A model generated the notes under the pieces. The model ran no database searches. It was not told the origin of the DNA and worked only from the letters and a program-made list of their open reading frames with translations. From Nonomuraea sp. NBC_00507 (GTDB lineage: Bacteria > Actinomycetota > Actinomycetes > Streptosporangiales > Streptosporangiaceae), in the NCBI RefSeq assembly GCF_036013525.1, contig NZ_CP107853.1:2294001-2358000 (forward strand): DNA of 64,000 bases, given 5' to 3'. The position numbers were made by a program, and so were the translations under genes. Positions within the stretch are counted from its first letter, which is position 1. Every line of letters starts with the position of its first letter. This document shows, piece by piece, positions 36,731-45,454 of this stretch.

Positions 36731-37381
36731 GTGATCCGTATCCTCCTCGCCGACGACGAAGCCATGATCCGTGCCGGGGTGCGCGCGATCCTCACGACCG
36801 ACCCGTCGCTCGACGTGGTCGCCGAGGCGGGCGACGGCAGGCAGGCCGTCGACCTGGCCATCGGCCACCACCCGGACGTGGCGCTGCTCGACATCCGCAT
36901 GCCGAGGCTCGACGGGCTCGGCGCCGCGGCCGAGATCCGCAGGGTCGCCCCGGAGACGGCCGTGGTGATGCTCACCACATTCGGGGAGGACGACTACATC
37001 GCCAAGGCGCTCGACGTCAGCGCCGCGGGTTTCCTGCTCAAGTCGGGCGACCCGCGCGAGCTGATCGCCGGGATCCACGCGGTGGCCGAAGGGGCGGCTT
37101 ACCTGTCGCCCAAGGTCGCGCAGCGGGTCATCGCGCAGCTCTCCGGCGGCAGAATGGCCAGGGGCGCGCGGGCGCGCGACCGCATCGAGGCGCTCACCGA
37201 GCGCGAACGCGAGGTGCTCGCCCTGCTCGGCGCCGGGCTGTCCAATGCCGAGATCGCGCGCAGGATGCACATCGTGGAGGGCACCGTGAAGGCGTACGTG
37301 AGCGCCATCCTCACCCGGCTCGACGTACGCAACCGCGTCCAGGCCGCGATCATCGCCCACGAGGCCGGCTTGGTAGCCTGA
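36731..37381 (+). CDS. Orphan NarL/FixJ-type response regulator
   Basis: A 216-residue regulator from GTG 36731. Receiver: acidic pocket DDE (8-10), phospho-acceptor Asp54 in LLDIRMP, Thr82/83, Lys104 in FLLKSGDP. LuxR HTH at about 148-210 (LTEREREVLALLGAGLSNAE, then IARRMHIVEGTVKAYVSAIL). No histidine kinase is adjacent, so the partner must be elsewhere. It is only six bases upstream of pyrD. Confidence 0.88.
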   Translation: MIRILLADDEAMIRAGVRAILTTDPSLDVVAEAGDGRQAVDLAIGHHPDVALLDIRMPRLDGLGAAAEIRRVAPETAVVMLTTFGEDDYIAKALDVSAAGFLLKSGDPRELIAGIHAVAEGAAYLSPKVAQRVIAQLSGGRMARGARARDRIEALTEREREVLALLGAGLSNAEIARRMHIVEGTVKAYVSAILTRLDVRNRVQAAIIAHEAGLVA

Positions 37382-37387
37382 CCCGTG

Positions 37388-38440
37388 ATGTATCGCCTCG
37401 TGTTCACGCAGGTCTTGCGGCGTTTCGACGCCGAGGCCGTGCACCATCTGACGGTGAGCGCTCTCGCGCTCCTCGCGCGGCTGCCGCTGCTCAAGCGGCT
37501 GCTGCACCGTGCGCTCGCGCCGCACGACCCGGTCCTGCGCGTGACCGCGTTCGGCGTGCACTTCCCCGGCCCGCTGGGGCTGGCCGCCGGTTTCGACAAG
37601 GACGCCGCCTGCGCGGAGGCGATCGCGGCGCTCGGCTTCGGGCACGTCGAGGTCGGCACCATCACCGCCCACGCGCAGCCTGGCAACCCGCGCCCGCGCC
37701 TGTTCCGCCTCGTCAAAGAGCGCGCCGTGATCAACAGGATGGGCTTCAACAACGCCGGCGCCGCGGCGGCCGCCCGCCGACTGCGCCGCACGCGGGGCCT
37801 GCCCGTCGTGGTCGGGGTGAACATCGGCAAGACCAAGGTGGTCCCCGAGTCCGAGGCCGCGGCCGACTACGTGACCAGCGCCAAGCAGCTGGCCCCGCTG
37901 GCCGACTACCTGGTCGTCAACGTCAGCTCGCCCAACACGCCCGGGCTGCGCAACCTGCAGGCCGTGTCGCTGCTGCGTCCGCTGCTCACCGCGGTCAAGG
38001 AGGTCGCGGACAACACGCCCCGCCGCACTCCGCTGCTGGTGAAGATCGCCCCCGACCTCGCCGACGAGGACGTGGACGCGGTCGCCGACCTGGCCCTGGA
38101 GCTGGGCCTGGACGGGATCATCGCGACCAACACCACGATCAAGCACGGCGGCGAGACCGGCGGCCTGTCAGGACGACCACTCAAGGGCCGCTCGCTGGAG
38201 GTGCTGCGCCGCCTGCGCGCGCGGGTCGGCGACCGCCTCACGCTGGTGTCGGCCGGTGGGGTGGAGGACGAGGACGACGTCTGGGAGCGCCTCCTGGCGG
38301 GCGCGACCCTGGTCCAGGGCTACACGGGCTGGATCTACGGCGGCCCGTTCTGGGCCGCTCGCATCCACCGCCGGCTCGCCAAGCGCGTACGCCGCCACGG
38401 CCTGAAATCGGTCACAGAGGCGATCGGCCGCACCGCCTAG
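37388..38440 (+). CDS. pyrD: Dihydroorotate dehydrogenase, class 2 (quinone)
   Basis: A 350-residue membrane-associated flavoprotein. The N-terminal amphipathic helices carry [12 protein letters not shown], then the FMN barrel has [10 protein letters not shown] (64-73), RMGFNN (117-122), and [13 protein letters not shown] (178-190) with the catalytic serine. It makes orotate in pyrimidine synthesis, reducing menaquinone. ATG 37388 is preferred over GTG 37385. The other pyr genes are not here. Confidence 0.92.
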   Translation: MYRLVFTQVLRRFDAEAVHHLTVSALALLARLPLLKRLLHRALAPHDPVLRVTAFGVHFPGPLGLAAGFDKDAACAEAIAALGFGHVEVGTITAHAQPGNPRPRLFRLVKERAVINRMGFNNAGAAAAARRLRRTRGLPVVVGVNIGKTKVVPESEAAADYVTSAKQLAPLADYLVVNVSSPNTPGLRNLQAVSLLRPLLTAVKEVADNTPRRTPLLVKIAPDLADEDVDAVADLALELGLDGIIATNTTIKHGGETGGLSGRPLKGRSLEVLRRLRARVGDRLTLVSAGGVEDEDDVWERLLAGATLVQGYTGWIYGGPFWAARIHRRLAKRVRRHGLKSVTEAIGRTA

Positions 38441-38457
38441 CCCACTATCGTGGGACG

Positions 38458-39012
38458 GTGATCGAAGCCGTGTCCCTGATCGACGACGTCGTCCTGCGCC
38501 TGGCCACCAAGCAGGACGCCGAAGCAATGCTCCGTGCTTATGTCCGCAACCGCGACCACCTGAGGCCATGGGAGCCGCGCCGGCCCGAGGAGTTCTTCAC
38601 GCTGCGCGGGCAGGCCCGCCGGCTCGAGGACGTGCTGGAGCAGCAGGCGGCGGGCCGGACGGTGCCGTGGGTGCTGGCCGACGGCGACGAGATCGTCGGG
38701 CGCATGACGCTCAACACCATCGTCCGCGGGCCGTGGCTCAGCGCCGACCTCGGCTACTGGATCGACGCCCGCTACACCGGCCGCGGCCTGGCCAGCAGGG
38801 CCGTCGTGGAGGTGTGCAGGATGGCCGACCAGGACCTGGACCTGCACAGGATCGCGGCCGCGACGGTGCTCGACAACGCCGCCTCGCAGCGCGTCCTGCT
38901 CAAGTGCGGCTTCGAGCCCTACGGCCTCGCGCCGCGCTATCTGGAGATCGACGGCAAGTGGCAGGACCACCGGCTGTTCCAGCGCATACTCAACGACCGC
39001 CCGGCTTTCTGA
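38458..39012 (+). CDS. GNAT N-acetyltransferase (RimJ/RimL-like)
   Basis: A 184-residue protein from GTG 38458. RPWEPRRPEEFF near the N-terminus and LGYWIDARYTGRGLASRAVVEVCRMAD (acetyl-CoA pyrophosphate loop) with LKCGFEPYGLAPRYL at the end match RimJ/L-type acetyltransferases that modify ribosomal protein N-termini. The short gap after pyrD suggests co-transcription. Confidence 0.85.
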   Translation: MIEAVSLIDDVVLRLATKQDAEAMLRAYVRNRDHLRPWEPRRPEEFFTLRGQARRLEDVLEQQAAGRTVPWVLADGDEIVGRMTLNTIVRGPWLSADLGYWIDARYTGRGLASRAVVEVCRMADQDLDLHRIAAATVLDNAASQRVLLKCGFEPYGLAPRYLEIDGKWQDHRLFQRILNDRPAF

Positions 39013-39013
39013 G

Positions 39014-40606
39014 CTACATGCTCGGCCGGGTGGACTCCGGGTCGTGCGTCATGCCCTCGATGCGGGACATCACGTCCGCCACCCGCACGCCGCTCGGCCG
39101 GTGCGGCCGCCGCCGCTGCCACGGGTGCGGCCCGGCGAGCGGGCGATATTCCACCCCGATCGCGTCCAGCCGCCCCAGGTGCTCCTCCAGCCGCCCGGCG
39201 AAGCCCTCCTGGCCGGTGCCCGACCAGGCCACCTCGGCGAGCGCGCAGGCCCGCGGCCACATGCGGTAGTCCACCGTGCGGGCGTCCGGCACCCGCTCGG
39301 TCCACAACTGCGCCTGCGCCCCCACGACCCGGGCGCGCTCCTCGTCCGTCCACTCCTCAGGCGCCGGCCGGAACGCGGCCACATCCTCAACGGTGATCGC
39401 GTCCCCGATGGCCATCGGCTCGTCGGCCGTGGCCGACTCGGCGTAGTCGAAGTACAGCGGGAACACCGGCGTGGCCACCACGTCGTGTCCGGCGGCGGCG
39501 GCGCGTCGGCCCACGCCCATGCCGCGCCACGGCATGACGACGGTGTCCTGCCGCAGCCCGCCGCTGACGAACGCCTCGTCCCAGACCACGGCCCGCGCCC
39601 CCCGCTCGGCCAGCGTGTCCGCCAGCCGCCGCAGGAACCACGCCTGCAGATCGTTGGCGGTGGCCAGGCCCAGCGAGTCCCGGTACGCCGTGATCTCCGC
39701 CGACCCGGCCCAATGGTCGAGCACCACCTCGTCGCCGCCGATGTGCACGTATGGTGTCTCGCCCAGCGCCCCCATCAGCTCGTCGAAGATCGTGGCCAGG
39801 AACTCCACGGTCGGCGGCAGCGGCGACAGGATCGCGGGGGAGATGCCCCACCGGTCCAGCACGTCGTGCCGCTCGCTGGTGGCCCCGAACGCCGGGTACG
39901 CCGCGAGGATCGCCGACGCGTGCCCCGGCACGTCGATCTCGGGAACGACCGTGACGCACCGCGCCCGGGCATAGGCCCCGATCTCCGCCAGGTCGTCGAG
40001 TGTGTAGTAGCCGCCGTGCGGGACGTCGTCGTACGCCTCCGGCTCCCCGTAGGAGTTGACCGCCGTACGCGTCCGGTGGGAGGCGACCTCGTGCAGCAGC
40101 GGGTAGGCCCGGCTCTCCACCCGCCACCCCTGGTCGTCCACCAGGTGCAGGTGGAGCCGGTTGAGCTTGTGCACCGCCATCAGGTCCACCAGGCGCAGGA
40201 TCTCCCGCTTGGGGAAGAAATGCCGGGCCACGTCCAGGTGCAACCCTCGCCAGGAGAACCGCGGCGCGTCCTCGATCCGCACCCCGGGTGCAGTCCACGA
40301 CGCGGGCCCAGCGGACCGGTAAGAGGCGCCGGGCAGCAGCTGGTGCAGCGACTGCGCCGCGTAGAAGGCGCCGGCCCGCCCGCCGGCCACGATCTCGACG
40401 CCCCGCGAGCCGACCGTCAGCCGGTAGGCCTCCTCGCCCAGCGCGGGATCCCGCCGGACGTCGATCTCACCCGAGTCGCCGGGACGCAGGTCGAGCACAG
40501 GGAGGGCCAGGCGCACGGCGTCCACCAGGTCGCCGGACACGGTGGCGCCCGCGGTCAGCTCATAAGTGGCGGACAGGTGGGTGAGCAGCTCAGGGCGAGG
40601 AATCAT
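39014..40606 (-). CDS. Beta-N-acetylhexosaminidase, GH20 (cytoplasmic)
   Basis: A 530-residue enzyme from ATG 40606. An N-terminal GH20b domain (about 1-112) precedes the barrel starting SWRGLHLDVARHFFP; the catalytic Asp292-Glu293 pair is in HIGGDEV, and LHLHLVDDQGWR is the family strand. It removes terminal GlcNAc by substrate-assisted catalysis. No signal peptide, so it acts in the cytoplasm, fitting muropeptide or chitobiose recycling. Its start overlaps the amidase stop by 4 bp. Confidence 0.88.
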   Translation of the reverse strand: MIPRPELLTHLSATYELTAGATVSGDLVDAVRLALPVLDLRPGDSGEIDVRRDPALGEEAYRLTVGSRGVEIVAGGRAGAFYAAQSLHQLLPGASYRSAGPASWTAPGVRIEDAPRFSWRGLHLDVARHFFPKREILRLVDLMAVHKLNRLHLHLVDDQGWRVESRAYPLLHEVASHRTRTAVNSYGEPEAYDDVPHGGYYTLDDLAEIGAYARARCVTVVPEIDVPGHASAILAAYPAFGATSERHDVLDRWGISPAILSPLPPTVEFLATIFDELMGALGETPYVHIGGDEVVLDHWAGSAEITAYRDSLGLATANDLQAWFLRRLADTLAERGARAVVWDEAFVSGGLRQDTVVMPWRGMGVGRRAAAAGHDVVATPVFPLYFDYAESATADEPMAIGDAITVEDVAAFRPAPEEWTDEERARVVGAQAQLWTERVPDARTVDYRMWPRACALAEVAWSGTGQEGFAGRLEEHLGRLDAIGVEYRPLAGPHPWQRRRPHRPSGVRVADVMSRIEGMTHDPESTRPSM

Positions 40607-41436
40607 GCTTCGAGATAGTGCTGCAATCCGTTCGCCAGCGCCACCGCGATCTTCTGCCGGAACTTCGGGTCCTGGAACTTGGCCGCCTCGACCGCGTTCC
40701 TCATGTTGCCGGACTCGATGAAGACCTTCGGCACCGTGGAGAGGTTGAGCCCGCCCAGGTCCTTGCGGTGGATCAGGGCATCGCGGCCGATGTAGGTCGA
40801 GTACGGCAGGCCGGTGCCCTCCGCGAAGGCGTCGCGTACGGCCAGGCCGAGCCTGTTGGACTTGCCCACGACCTTGTCCACGGGCCCGTTGATCTTCTTG
40901 GGGATGATGACGTGGAAGCCGCGGTGGCCCGAGGCCGAGCCGTCGGCGTGCACGGAGATCGCGGCGTCCGCATTGGCCTCGTTGCCGATCGCGGCGCGCT
41001 CGGTGATGCACGGGCCGACGCCGGTGTTGCTCGTCCTGGTCAGCTTGACCGTGGCGCCGCGGCTCCTGAGGATCTTGGCGAGGCGGGTGGAGACGTCCCA
41101 CGTGAAGGCGGCCTCGCTGTAGCCGTTGTTGGTGGCGGTGCCGGTCGTGTCGCAGGGCTTCCACTTGGTCAGCACGTTGACCTTGCGGTTGATGGCCGCA
41201 GGGTCACGCCAGTTGCCGCCGTTGTGGCCGGGGTCGACGACGACGACCTTGCCGTCCAGCGGCTTGCTCTCCGTCGGCCCGTCCTTCGCCGTGGCCTGCC
41301 GCTGTGCCGGAGCCTGCTGCTGCACGGCGGTCGCGGGAGCGGCCTGACCTGCCGCGGCGCCACCGGAGCCGGTGCCGCCGCACGCGGAGGCGATCAGGCC
41401 GCAGACGGCGAATACTGACGCTGGTAGAGCACGCAT
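40603..41436 (-). CDS. N-acetylmuramoyl-L-alanine amidase lipoprotein (Amidase_3)
   Basis: A 277-residue protein from ATG 41436 (41445 possible). The signal ends in lipobox SAC (Cys19), followed by a Gln/Ala/Pro linker. The Amidase_3 domain has zinc ligands in DPGHNGG and SEAAF and SVHADGS, with catalytic Glu in VFIESGN. It cleaves between MurNAc and the stem peptide outside the cell. Translationally coupled (ATGA) to the GH20 gene, pairing an extracellular amidase with a cytoplasmic hexosaminidase. Confidence 0.85.
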   Translation of the reverse strand: MRALPASVFAVCGLIASACGGTGSGGAAAGQAAPATAVQQQAPAQRQATAKDGPTESKPLDGKVVVVDPGHNGGNWRDPAAINRKVNVLTKWKPCDTTGTATNNGYSEAAFTWDVSTRLAKILRSRGATVKLTRTSNTGVGPCITERAAIGNEANADAAISVHADGSASGHRGFHVIIPKKINGPVDKVVGKSNRLGLAVRDAFAEGTGLPYSTYIGRDALIHRKDLGGLNLSTVPKVFIESGNMRNAVEAAKFQDPKFRQKIAVALANGLQHYLEA

Positions 41437-41475
41437 GGCCTCCAACTTACGGGAAACCCGGTACTCAAACCGTCG

Positions 41476-41727
41476 TTATGAGAACCCCGGTGCGCCGACC
41501 TCCTGACGATCCAGCAGGGCGGCAAGCTCCCGCGCGTCCTCGGCGTCGAGACCGAGGACGACGCGGGGGCGACCCCACGGATGGTCGAGGGAGTGGGCGA
41601 CGTAGCTGGCGACCGATTCGGCGCCGGCGTCGACGCCCCGCCCCCTGCCCGCGCGCCAGTGCCCCCAGGCGCGCTCGAGCTCGGCCGCCGCGCGCTGGGC
41701 GCAGGACACCAGTTCCGGATCACGCAT
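41476..41727 (-). CDS. Small hypothetical protein
   Basis: An 83-residue soluble protein, MRDPELVSCAQRAAAELERAWGHWRAGRGRGVDAGAESVASYVAHSL. Codon use is normal for the genome. It resembles short actinomycete proteins with no known role. The ATG 41727 follows a plausible purine-rich site. Confidence 0.5.
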   Translation of the reverse strand: MRDPELVSCAQRAAAELERAWGHWRAGRGRGVDAGAESVASYVAHSLDHPWGRPRVVLGLDAEDARELAALLDRQEVGAPGFS

Positions 41728-41846
41728 GACTGTTCCCCCGGATCAGATCGTGGTCGGATGGATCCGGCCACAAATAGCATGACCCTGCCGAGTAAACCGC
41801 CGTGTGGCCACGACGCCACGCGGCTTGACCCAGCCTTGGGCGAAAC

Positions 41847-41993
41847 CTGCTCTAGCAGGCCCCCGTAGTGGCAGCCTGCTTGGCAGAGTCAACACTCTCC
41901 GAATGAGAAACCTGCTCCAGCAGACTGCCGCCCTACTGTTGTACGCGGGGTCCACGCCGTAGCGGCAGTCCGCCTTGCAGATTTCTCATTCGG
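41847..41993. repeat. Imperfect duplicated segment flanked by a 12-bp inverted repeat
   Basis: GAAACCTGCTCTAGCAGGC (from about 41848) recurs as GAAACCTGCTCCAGCAGAC (from about 41907), and GTAGTGGCAGCCTGCTTGGCAGA recurs as GTAGCGGCAGTCCGCCTTGCAGA in two pieces each below 20 matched bases. The second copy sits between CCGAATGAGAAA (41899-41910) and its perfect inverse TTTCTCATTCGG (41982-41993). The distal arm covers the lacI stop codon (41986-41988). Confidence 0.55.
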
Positions 41994-43044
41994 TCTTGGC
42001 CTGCCCGGTGCTGCGGCGGACGATCAGCTCGGGGCGGACCTCACGCATGCGGGCGCCCTTGGCGGGTTCTCCGATCCGATCGCTCAGCAGCGCGGCTGCC
42101 GACCTGCCCATCGCGCGGCGGGGCTGGTCGACCGAGGTCAGCGAAATGTGCCGGGAGGCCGACAGGTGCGTGTTGTCGTACCCCACCACGGAGAGGTCAT
42201 CCGGCACGGTCAGGCCCAGTTCGCTCGCGGCTGACAGCACGCCGAGCGCGACCACGTCATTGGCGGCGAAGATCGCCGTGGGCCTGGGGTCGCGGGTCAG
42301 CAGCGCCATCGCCGCCTCCCGGCCGCCGTCCTCGGAGGAGTTCGCGGCCTCGACCATGATGTACGGCGCCAGCGAGTGCCTGCGCATCGCCACGAGATAT
42401 CCCTCGCAGCGCGACGAGCGCGGGCCCTCGATGTGCGCGATGCGCTTGTGGCCGAGCTCGACCAGGTGGTCGATGGCCAGGCGGGCGCCGAGCTGATCGT
42501 CGTCGACCACGATGTCGACGCCGTCGAGCTCGATGTCACGTTCCCCGACGACGACGGTCGGCGTGTAGGCGGTGGCCTCGATCAGCGTCTCGCTGGTCGG
42601 CGGGATGCCCAGCAGGACCAGCCCGTCGACCCTGAGCTCGAGGAAGGCCTCCACGGCCTCGTCCTCGAACGCCGGATCCCACTGGCTGTTCCCGATCAGC
42701 ATGCGCAGGCCGTCGCCGTGCAGGCTCTCCTGCAGGCCGTCGAGGAACTCGGCATAGAACGGGTTGTGCAGGTCGGCGACGAGCGCGCCGACGAGGTGTG
42801 TACGGCCTTCGACCAGGCTGCGTGCGACCGCGTTCGGCCGGTAGCCGAGCTCGCGGGCGGCCTGCAGCACCGCCTGGCGCCGGTGCTCACTCACGTGCGG
42901 GGATCCGCGTAGCACGAGTGAGACCAGCGATTTCGAGACGCCGGCTCGTTCGGCGACGTTGCGGATGGTCGGTCTGGGCCGAGGCAGGGCATCTACCTCT
43001 CTGAGCTCAGCGATGGTTGAAGTGTTGACGGGCGGTCCTGACAT
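41986..43044 (-). CDS. LacI-family regulator
   Basis: A 352-residue repressor from ATG 43044. The HTH plus hinge helix is TIRNVAERAGVSKSLVSLVL, then RGSPHVSEHRRQAVLQAARELGYRPNAVARSL; the periplasmic-binding-like sensor follows (VADLHNPFYAEFLDGLQESL, IFAANDVVALGVL). The regulated operon is not adjacent, so the target sugar is unknown. A leader of about 30 residues precedes the HTH, longer than usual. Confidence 0.87.
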   Translation of the reverse strand: MSGPPVNTSTIAELREVDALPRPRPTIRNVAERAGVSKSLVSLVLRGSPHVSEHRRQAVLQAARELGYRPNAVARSLVEGRTHLVGALVADLHNPFYAEFLDGLQESLHGDGLRMLIGNSQWDPAFEDEAVEAFLELRVDGLVLLGIPPTSETLIEATAYTPTVVVGERDIELDGVDIVVDDDQLGARLAIDHLVELGHKRIAHIEGPRSSRCEGYLVAMRRHSLAPYIMVEAANSSEDGGREAAMALLTRDPRPTAIFAANDVVALGVLSAASELGLTVPDDLSVVGYDNTHLSASRHISLTSVDQPRRAMGRSAAALLSDRIGEPAKGARMREVRPELIVRRSTGQAKTE

Positions 43045-43188
43045 GTGTCTCCCCCGCGATGCGGATACGGGCACCTGTCTGACCAAACGATCGAGTTAGC
43101 CGCAGGGTACGGCCTCCGTTACTGATTGACTCCAAGATGCCGATATTGACCGGATATGCACACGTCAGCCATTCGATACTGTGCAGAT

Positions 43189-43839
43189 GTGACAAGCGGG
43201 AAGTCAGCCGAGACGGCACGGCCGGCACGGCGCAGGCTCAGCGTCGACCGCCGTCGCGAGGAGCTCATGGCGGCCGCTCTGGAGCTGTTCAGCACCCGCG
43301 ACGCGGAGGACGTCTCGATCGACGACGTGGCGTCGGCGGCAGGCGCCTCTCGAGCCTTGGTCTACCACTACTTCGGTGGCAAGCAGGAGCTCTACGTTGC
43401 CGCGCTGAAGAGCGCGGCGGAGCAGCTGGAGTCCCGGTTGCGTCCGCAGAACGGCGGCAGGCCGCTGGACGAGCTGGCCTCCGGGCTCAAGCGGTATTTC
43501 GACTTCGTCGAGGAGCACGCGGCCGGATTCGCGGCGCTGCTGCGCGGCGGCCCGGCCAACAGGACGGGCGAGATCGGCGAGATCGTGGACGGCGTGCGGC
43601 GGCGGCTTTTCCGCCTCATCCAGAAGCAAATGGGTGTCGAGGAGCCGAGCCCGGTGCTGCGCACGACGCTGCGGTCGTGGATCGCCTCTGTGGAGACGGC
43701 GGGTCTCGACTGGCTGGAGCATCGCGACATCGAGCGTCCGACGCTCGAGCGCATGCTTGTCGCCCAGATGGCGGCGCTGCTAGGGGTTGCCGCCACCCAC
43801 GACGATGACGTGGCGGAGTTGCTGCAGCGTCTGGGGTGA
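43189..43839 (+). CDS. TetR-family regulator
   Basis: A 216-residue protein from GTG 43189. The HTH region VSIDDVASAAGASRALVYHYFGGKQELYVAAL is followed by a helical ligand-binding domain. It is divergent from lacI by about 145 bp and has no neighbouring enzyme on its strand. The ligand is unknown. Confidence 0.85.
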   Translation: MTSGKSAETARPARRRLSVDRRREELMAAALELFSTRDAEDVSIDDVASAAGASRALVYHYFGGKQELYVAALKSAAEQLESRLRPQNGGRPLDELASGLKRYFDFVEEHAAGFAALLRGGPANRTGEIGEIVDGVRRRLFRLIQKQMGVEEPSPVLRTTLRSWIASVETAGLDWLEHRDIERPTLERMLVAQMAALLGVAATHDDDVAELLQRLG

Positions 43840-43883
43840 GCAGGAAGGATGGCGCCGGGCGGGCGGCGCCAACTCCCAACAGT

Positions 43884-43914
43884 GGTGGACCGGGCCCAGT
43901 CAGCCTGGTCCACC
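43884..43914. terminator. Hairpin between tetR and bldC
   Basis: GGTGGACC (43884-43891) pairs with GGTCCACC (43907-43914) around a 15-nt loop, between two convergent genes. Confidence 0.6.
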
Positions 43915-43953
43915 CCTCAACCCCCCTGAGGTTCGTGAGTCACGAGCCTCTGG

Positions 43954-44157
43954 TCACTCCGAGCGCTGCTGCGGAATGCCCGCGAGCAGTGCCCGAACCT
44001 CGGTCTCCCGGTAACGCCGATGACCGCCCAGGGTGCGAATCGACGTCAACTTGCCCGCCTTGGCCCACCGCGTGACGGTCTTGGGGTCGACCCTGAACAT
44101 GGTGGCGACCTCAGCGGGCGTAAGCAGTGGCTCGGCCTCGGGTGTACGAGCTGACAT
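43954..44157 (-). CDS. bldC: Developmental regulator BldC
   Basis: A 67-residue MerR-like DNA-binding protein, MSARTPEAEPLLTPAEVATM, then FRVDPKTVTRWAKAGKLTSIR and TLGGHRRYRETEVRALLAGI. This is nearly identical to BldC of Streptomyces, which represses sporulation genes during vegetative growth and lacks a dimerisation coiled coil. The start ATG 44157 gives the usual length. Adjacent genes repeat the conserved bldC neighbourhood. Confidence 0.95.
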   Translation of the reverse strand: MSARTPEAEPLLTPAEVATMFRVDPKTVTRWAKAGKLTSIRTLGGHRRYRETEVRALLAGIPQQRSE

Positions 44158-44480
44158 TTGTGCGGCCTCTCCTCCGTGTGGACCGGCTTCGCGATCCTGT
44201 GACTGCCTTTTGCGCGTGTCACGGATGTCCACCTACGGCCCAGAGCGTGCGGCTTTTCTGAGCCATATGCGGTATCACCCGATGTGACCATACCGCCACG
44301 CAGAGCGATTGGCGAGCCCTTCTTTGACCCAACTGCCCGCCCCTGTGGCCATGTCACGCTCGGTGATTCTAGCGACACGGTTCGTGGTATCGCAGTGAAA
44401 ACGGCAAACTACTCAGTTCGCAGAAGAGAGCAGCCGTGAGACGTGACCTACTCATGCAGGTCAGACGGCCGTATTGGGGT
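44158..44480. promoter_or_regulatory. bldC upstream region with GCGGTAT dyad
   Basis: No gene in this stretch of 323 bases. GCGGTAT (44269-44275) is mirrored by ATACCGC (44290-44296) across 14 bp, with an inner TCAC/GTGA-like symmetry, about 110 bp upstream of bldC. It is a candidate operator or transcript hairpin. Confidence 0.4.
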
Positions 44481-45347
44481 TCAGTTGGCAGATTCCAGCT
44501 GTTGCATTGACTTCCACCGGAGGATCACCCTCTGGTACATGGCGTAGGCAAGTTCTTCTTGACCCGTGTCCAGGCCCGTCAGAGCCGCCGCGAGCTCCGC
44601 CACCGACTGGTCGGCCTGCAGCGCGTCGTCGTTCATGAGATGCACGAGACCGCCGTAGTCCAGCTCGACCAGCGAATGCGGGTGGAACTCCTCCAGCCAC
44701 CGCGCGATGTCCTCCACGTCGAAGTTGACCGACACCTCGCCCAGATGCCTGCGCAGCACGTTGAGTGCCCGCGCCGCCCGCCTCCTGGCCTGCGCCATGG
44801 AGGTGACGTAGATGAGGTTGCGTCCGGTCGCCGTGGTCTTCACGTCCTGCCCAGGAGTGGACGAGCCGAGCACCAGCCAGCGCTCGTTCCCATCAAACGG
44901 CACGAACCACGATGGCGGCACATGCCACGCCGTAGTGCGAATGTGCGTGCGCAACGCGGATGAGTCGACCTGGCGCTTGAACCGGTCGAAGTCGTCGGCG
45001 ATCTGCTCGGCCACGCCCTTGGGCACGAGGCGGTCCATCAGCTTCGCGGGAGTCGTCCCGCGCAGCCTTGAGAACGCCAGCCATGAGCGCAGACGGCTTT
45101 GCCAGGGGCACACGTACAGACGGTCTTCAACACGCCGTAGATAGGCGTTGGGACTCTCCTGAGCGGGAACGGGTTGAGGGGGCATGCCGAGCAGGCGCAT
45201 CACCGACTCGCCGTGCTCCGCATTGAGCGCGTTCGCGCGGCGCGGGCGGTCCCGTGAGTCGGCGTAATCGGCCCACACCTTGCGCTCGGACTCGGCGAAC
45301 GCGGTCAGTGGCTCATAGACGCGGAGGTAGGCGGCATAGGGCAGCAC
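44481..45347 (-). CDS. Conserved hypothetical protein of the bldC locus
   Basis: A 288-residue soluble protein starting [19 protein letters not shown]. It has tryptophan-rich elements ([21 protein letters not shown]) and a basic segment [20 protein letters not shown] homologue occupies the same place next to bldC in Streptomyces, so it is a real, conserved actinobacterial gene. No function is known and no catalytic motif is visible. It is divergent from valine dehydrogenase. Confidence 0.7.
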   Translation of the reverse strand: MLPYAAYLRVYEPLTAFAESERKVWADYADSRDRPRRANALNAEHGESVMRLLGMPPQPVPAQESPNAYLRRVEDRLYVCPWQSRLRSWLAFSRLRGTTPAKLMDRLVPKGVAEQIADDFDRFKRQVDSSALRTHIRTTAWHVPPSWFVPFDGNERWLVLGSSTPGQDVKTTATGRNLIYVTSMAQARRRAARALNVLRRHLGEVSVNFDVEDIARWLEEFHPHSLVELDYGGLVHLMNDDALQADQSVAELAAALTGLDTGQEELAYAMYQRVILRWKSMQQLESAN

Positions 45348-45454
45348 GGAGGCATCGTGTCACGAAGCGACCCTGCATGCACCGTTGTGGCTTACTACTC
45401 TGTGAGGTGATCTCCGCCGCAACGGTGCGGCGGACCGGACAGGGAGTCACTACC

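Noticed and set aside
36713..38146. Long N-terminal extension of the tautomerase-like gene
   Set aside because: Antisense to the response regulator and pyrD, which carry full domains; ATG 36712 matches the family start.
40607..41164. Extended start for the GH20 enzyme
   Set aside because: It would cover most of the amidase in another frame and its residues are low complexity; ATGA overlap gives the natural start.
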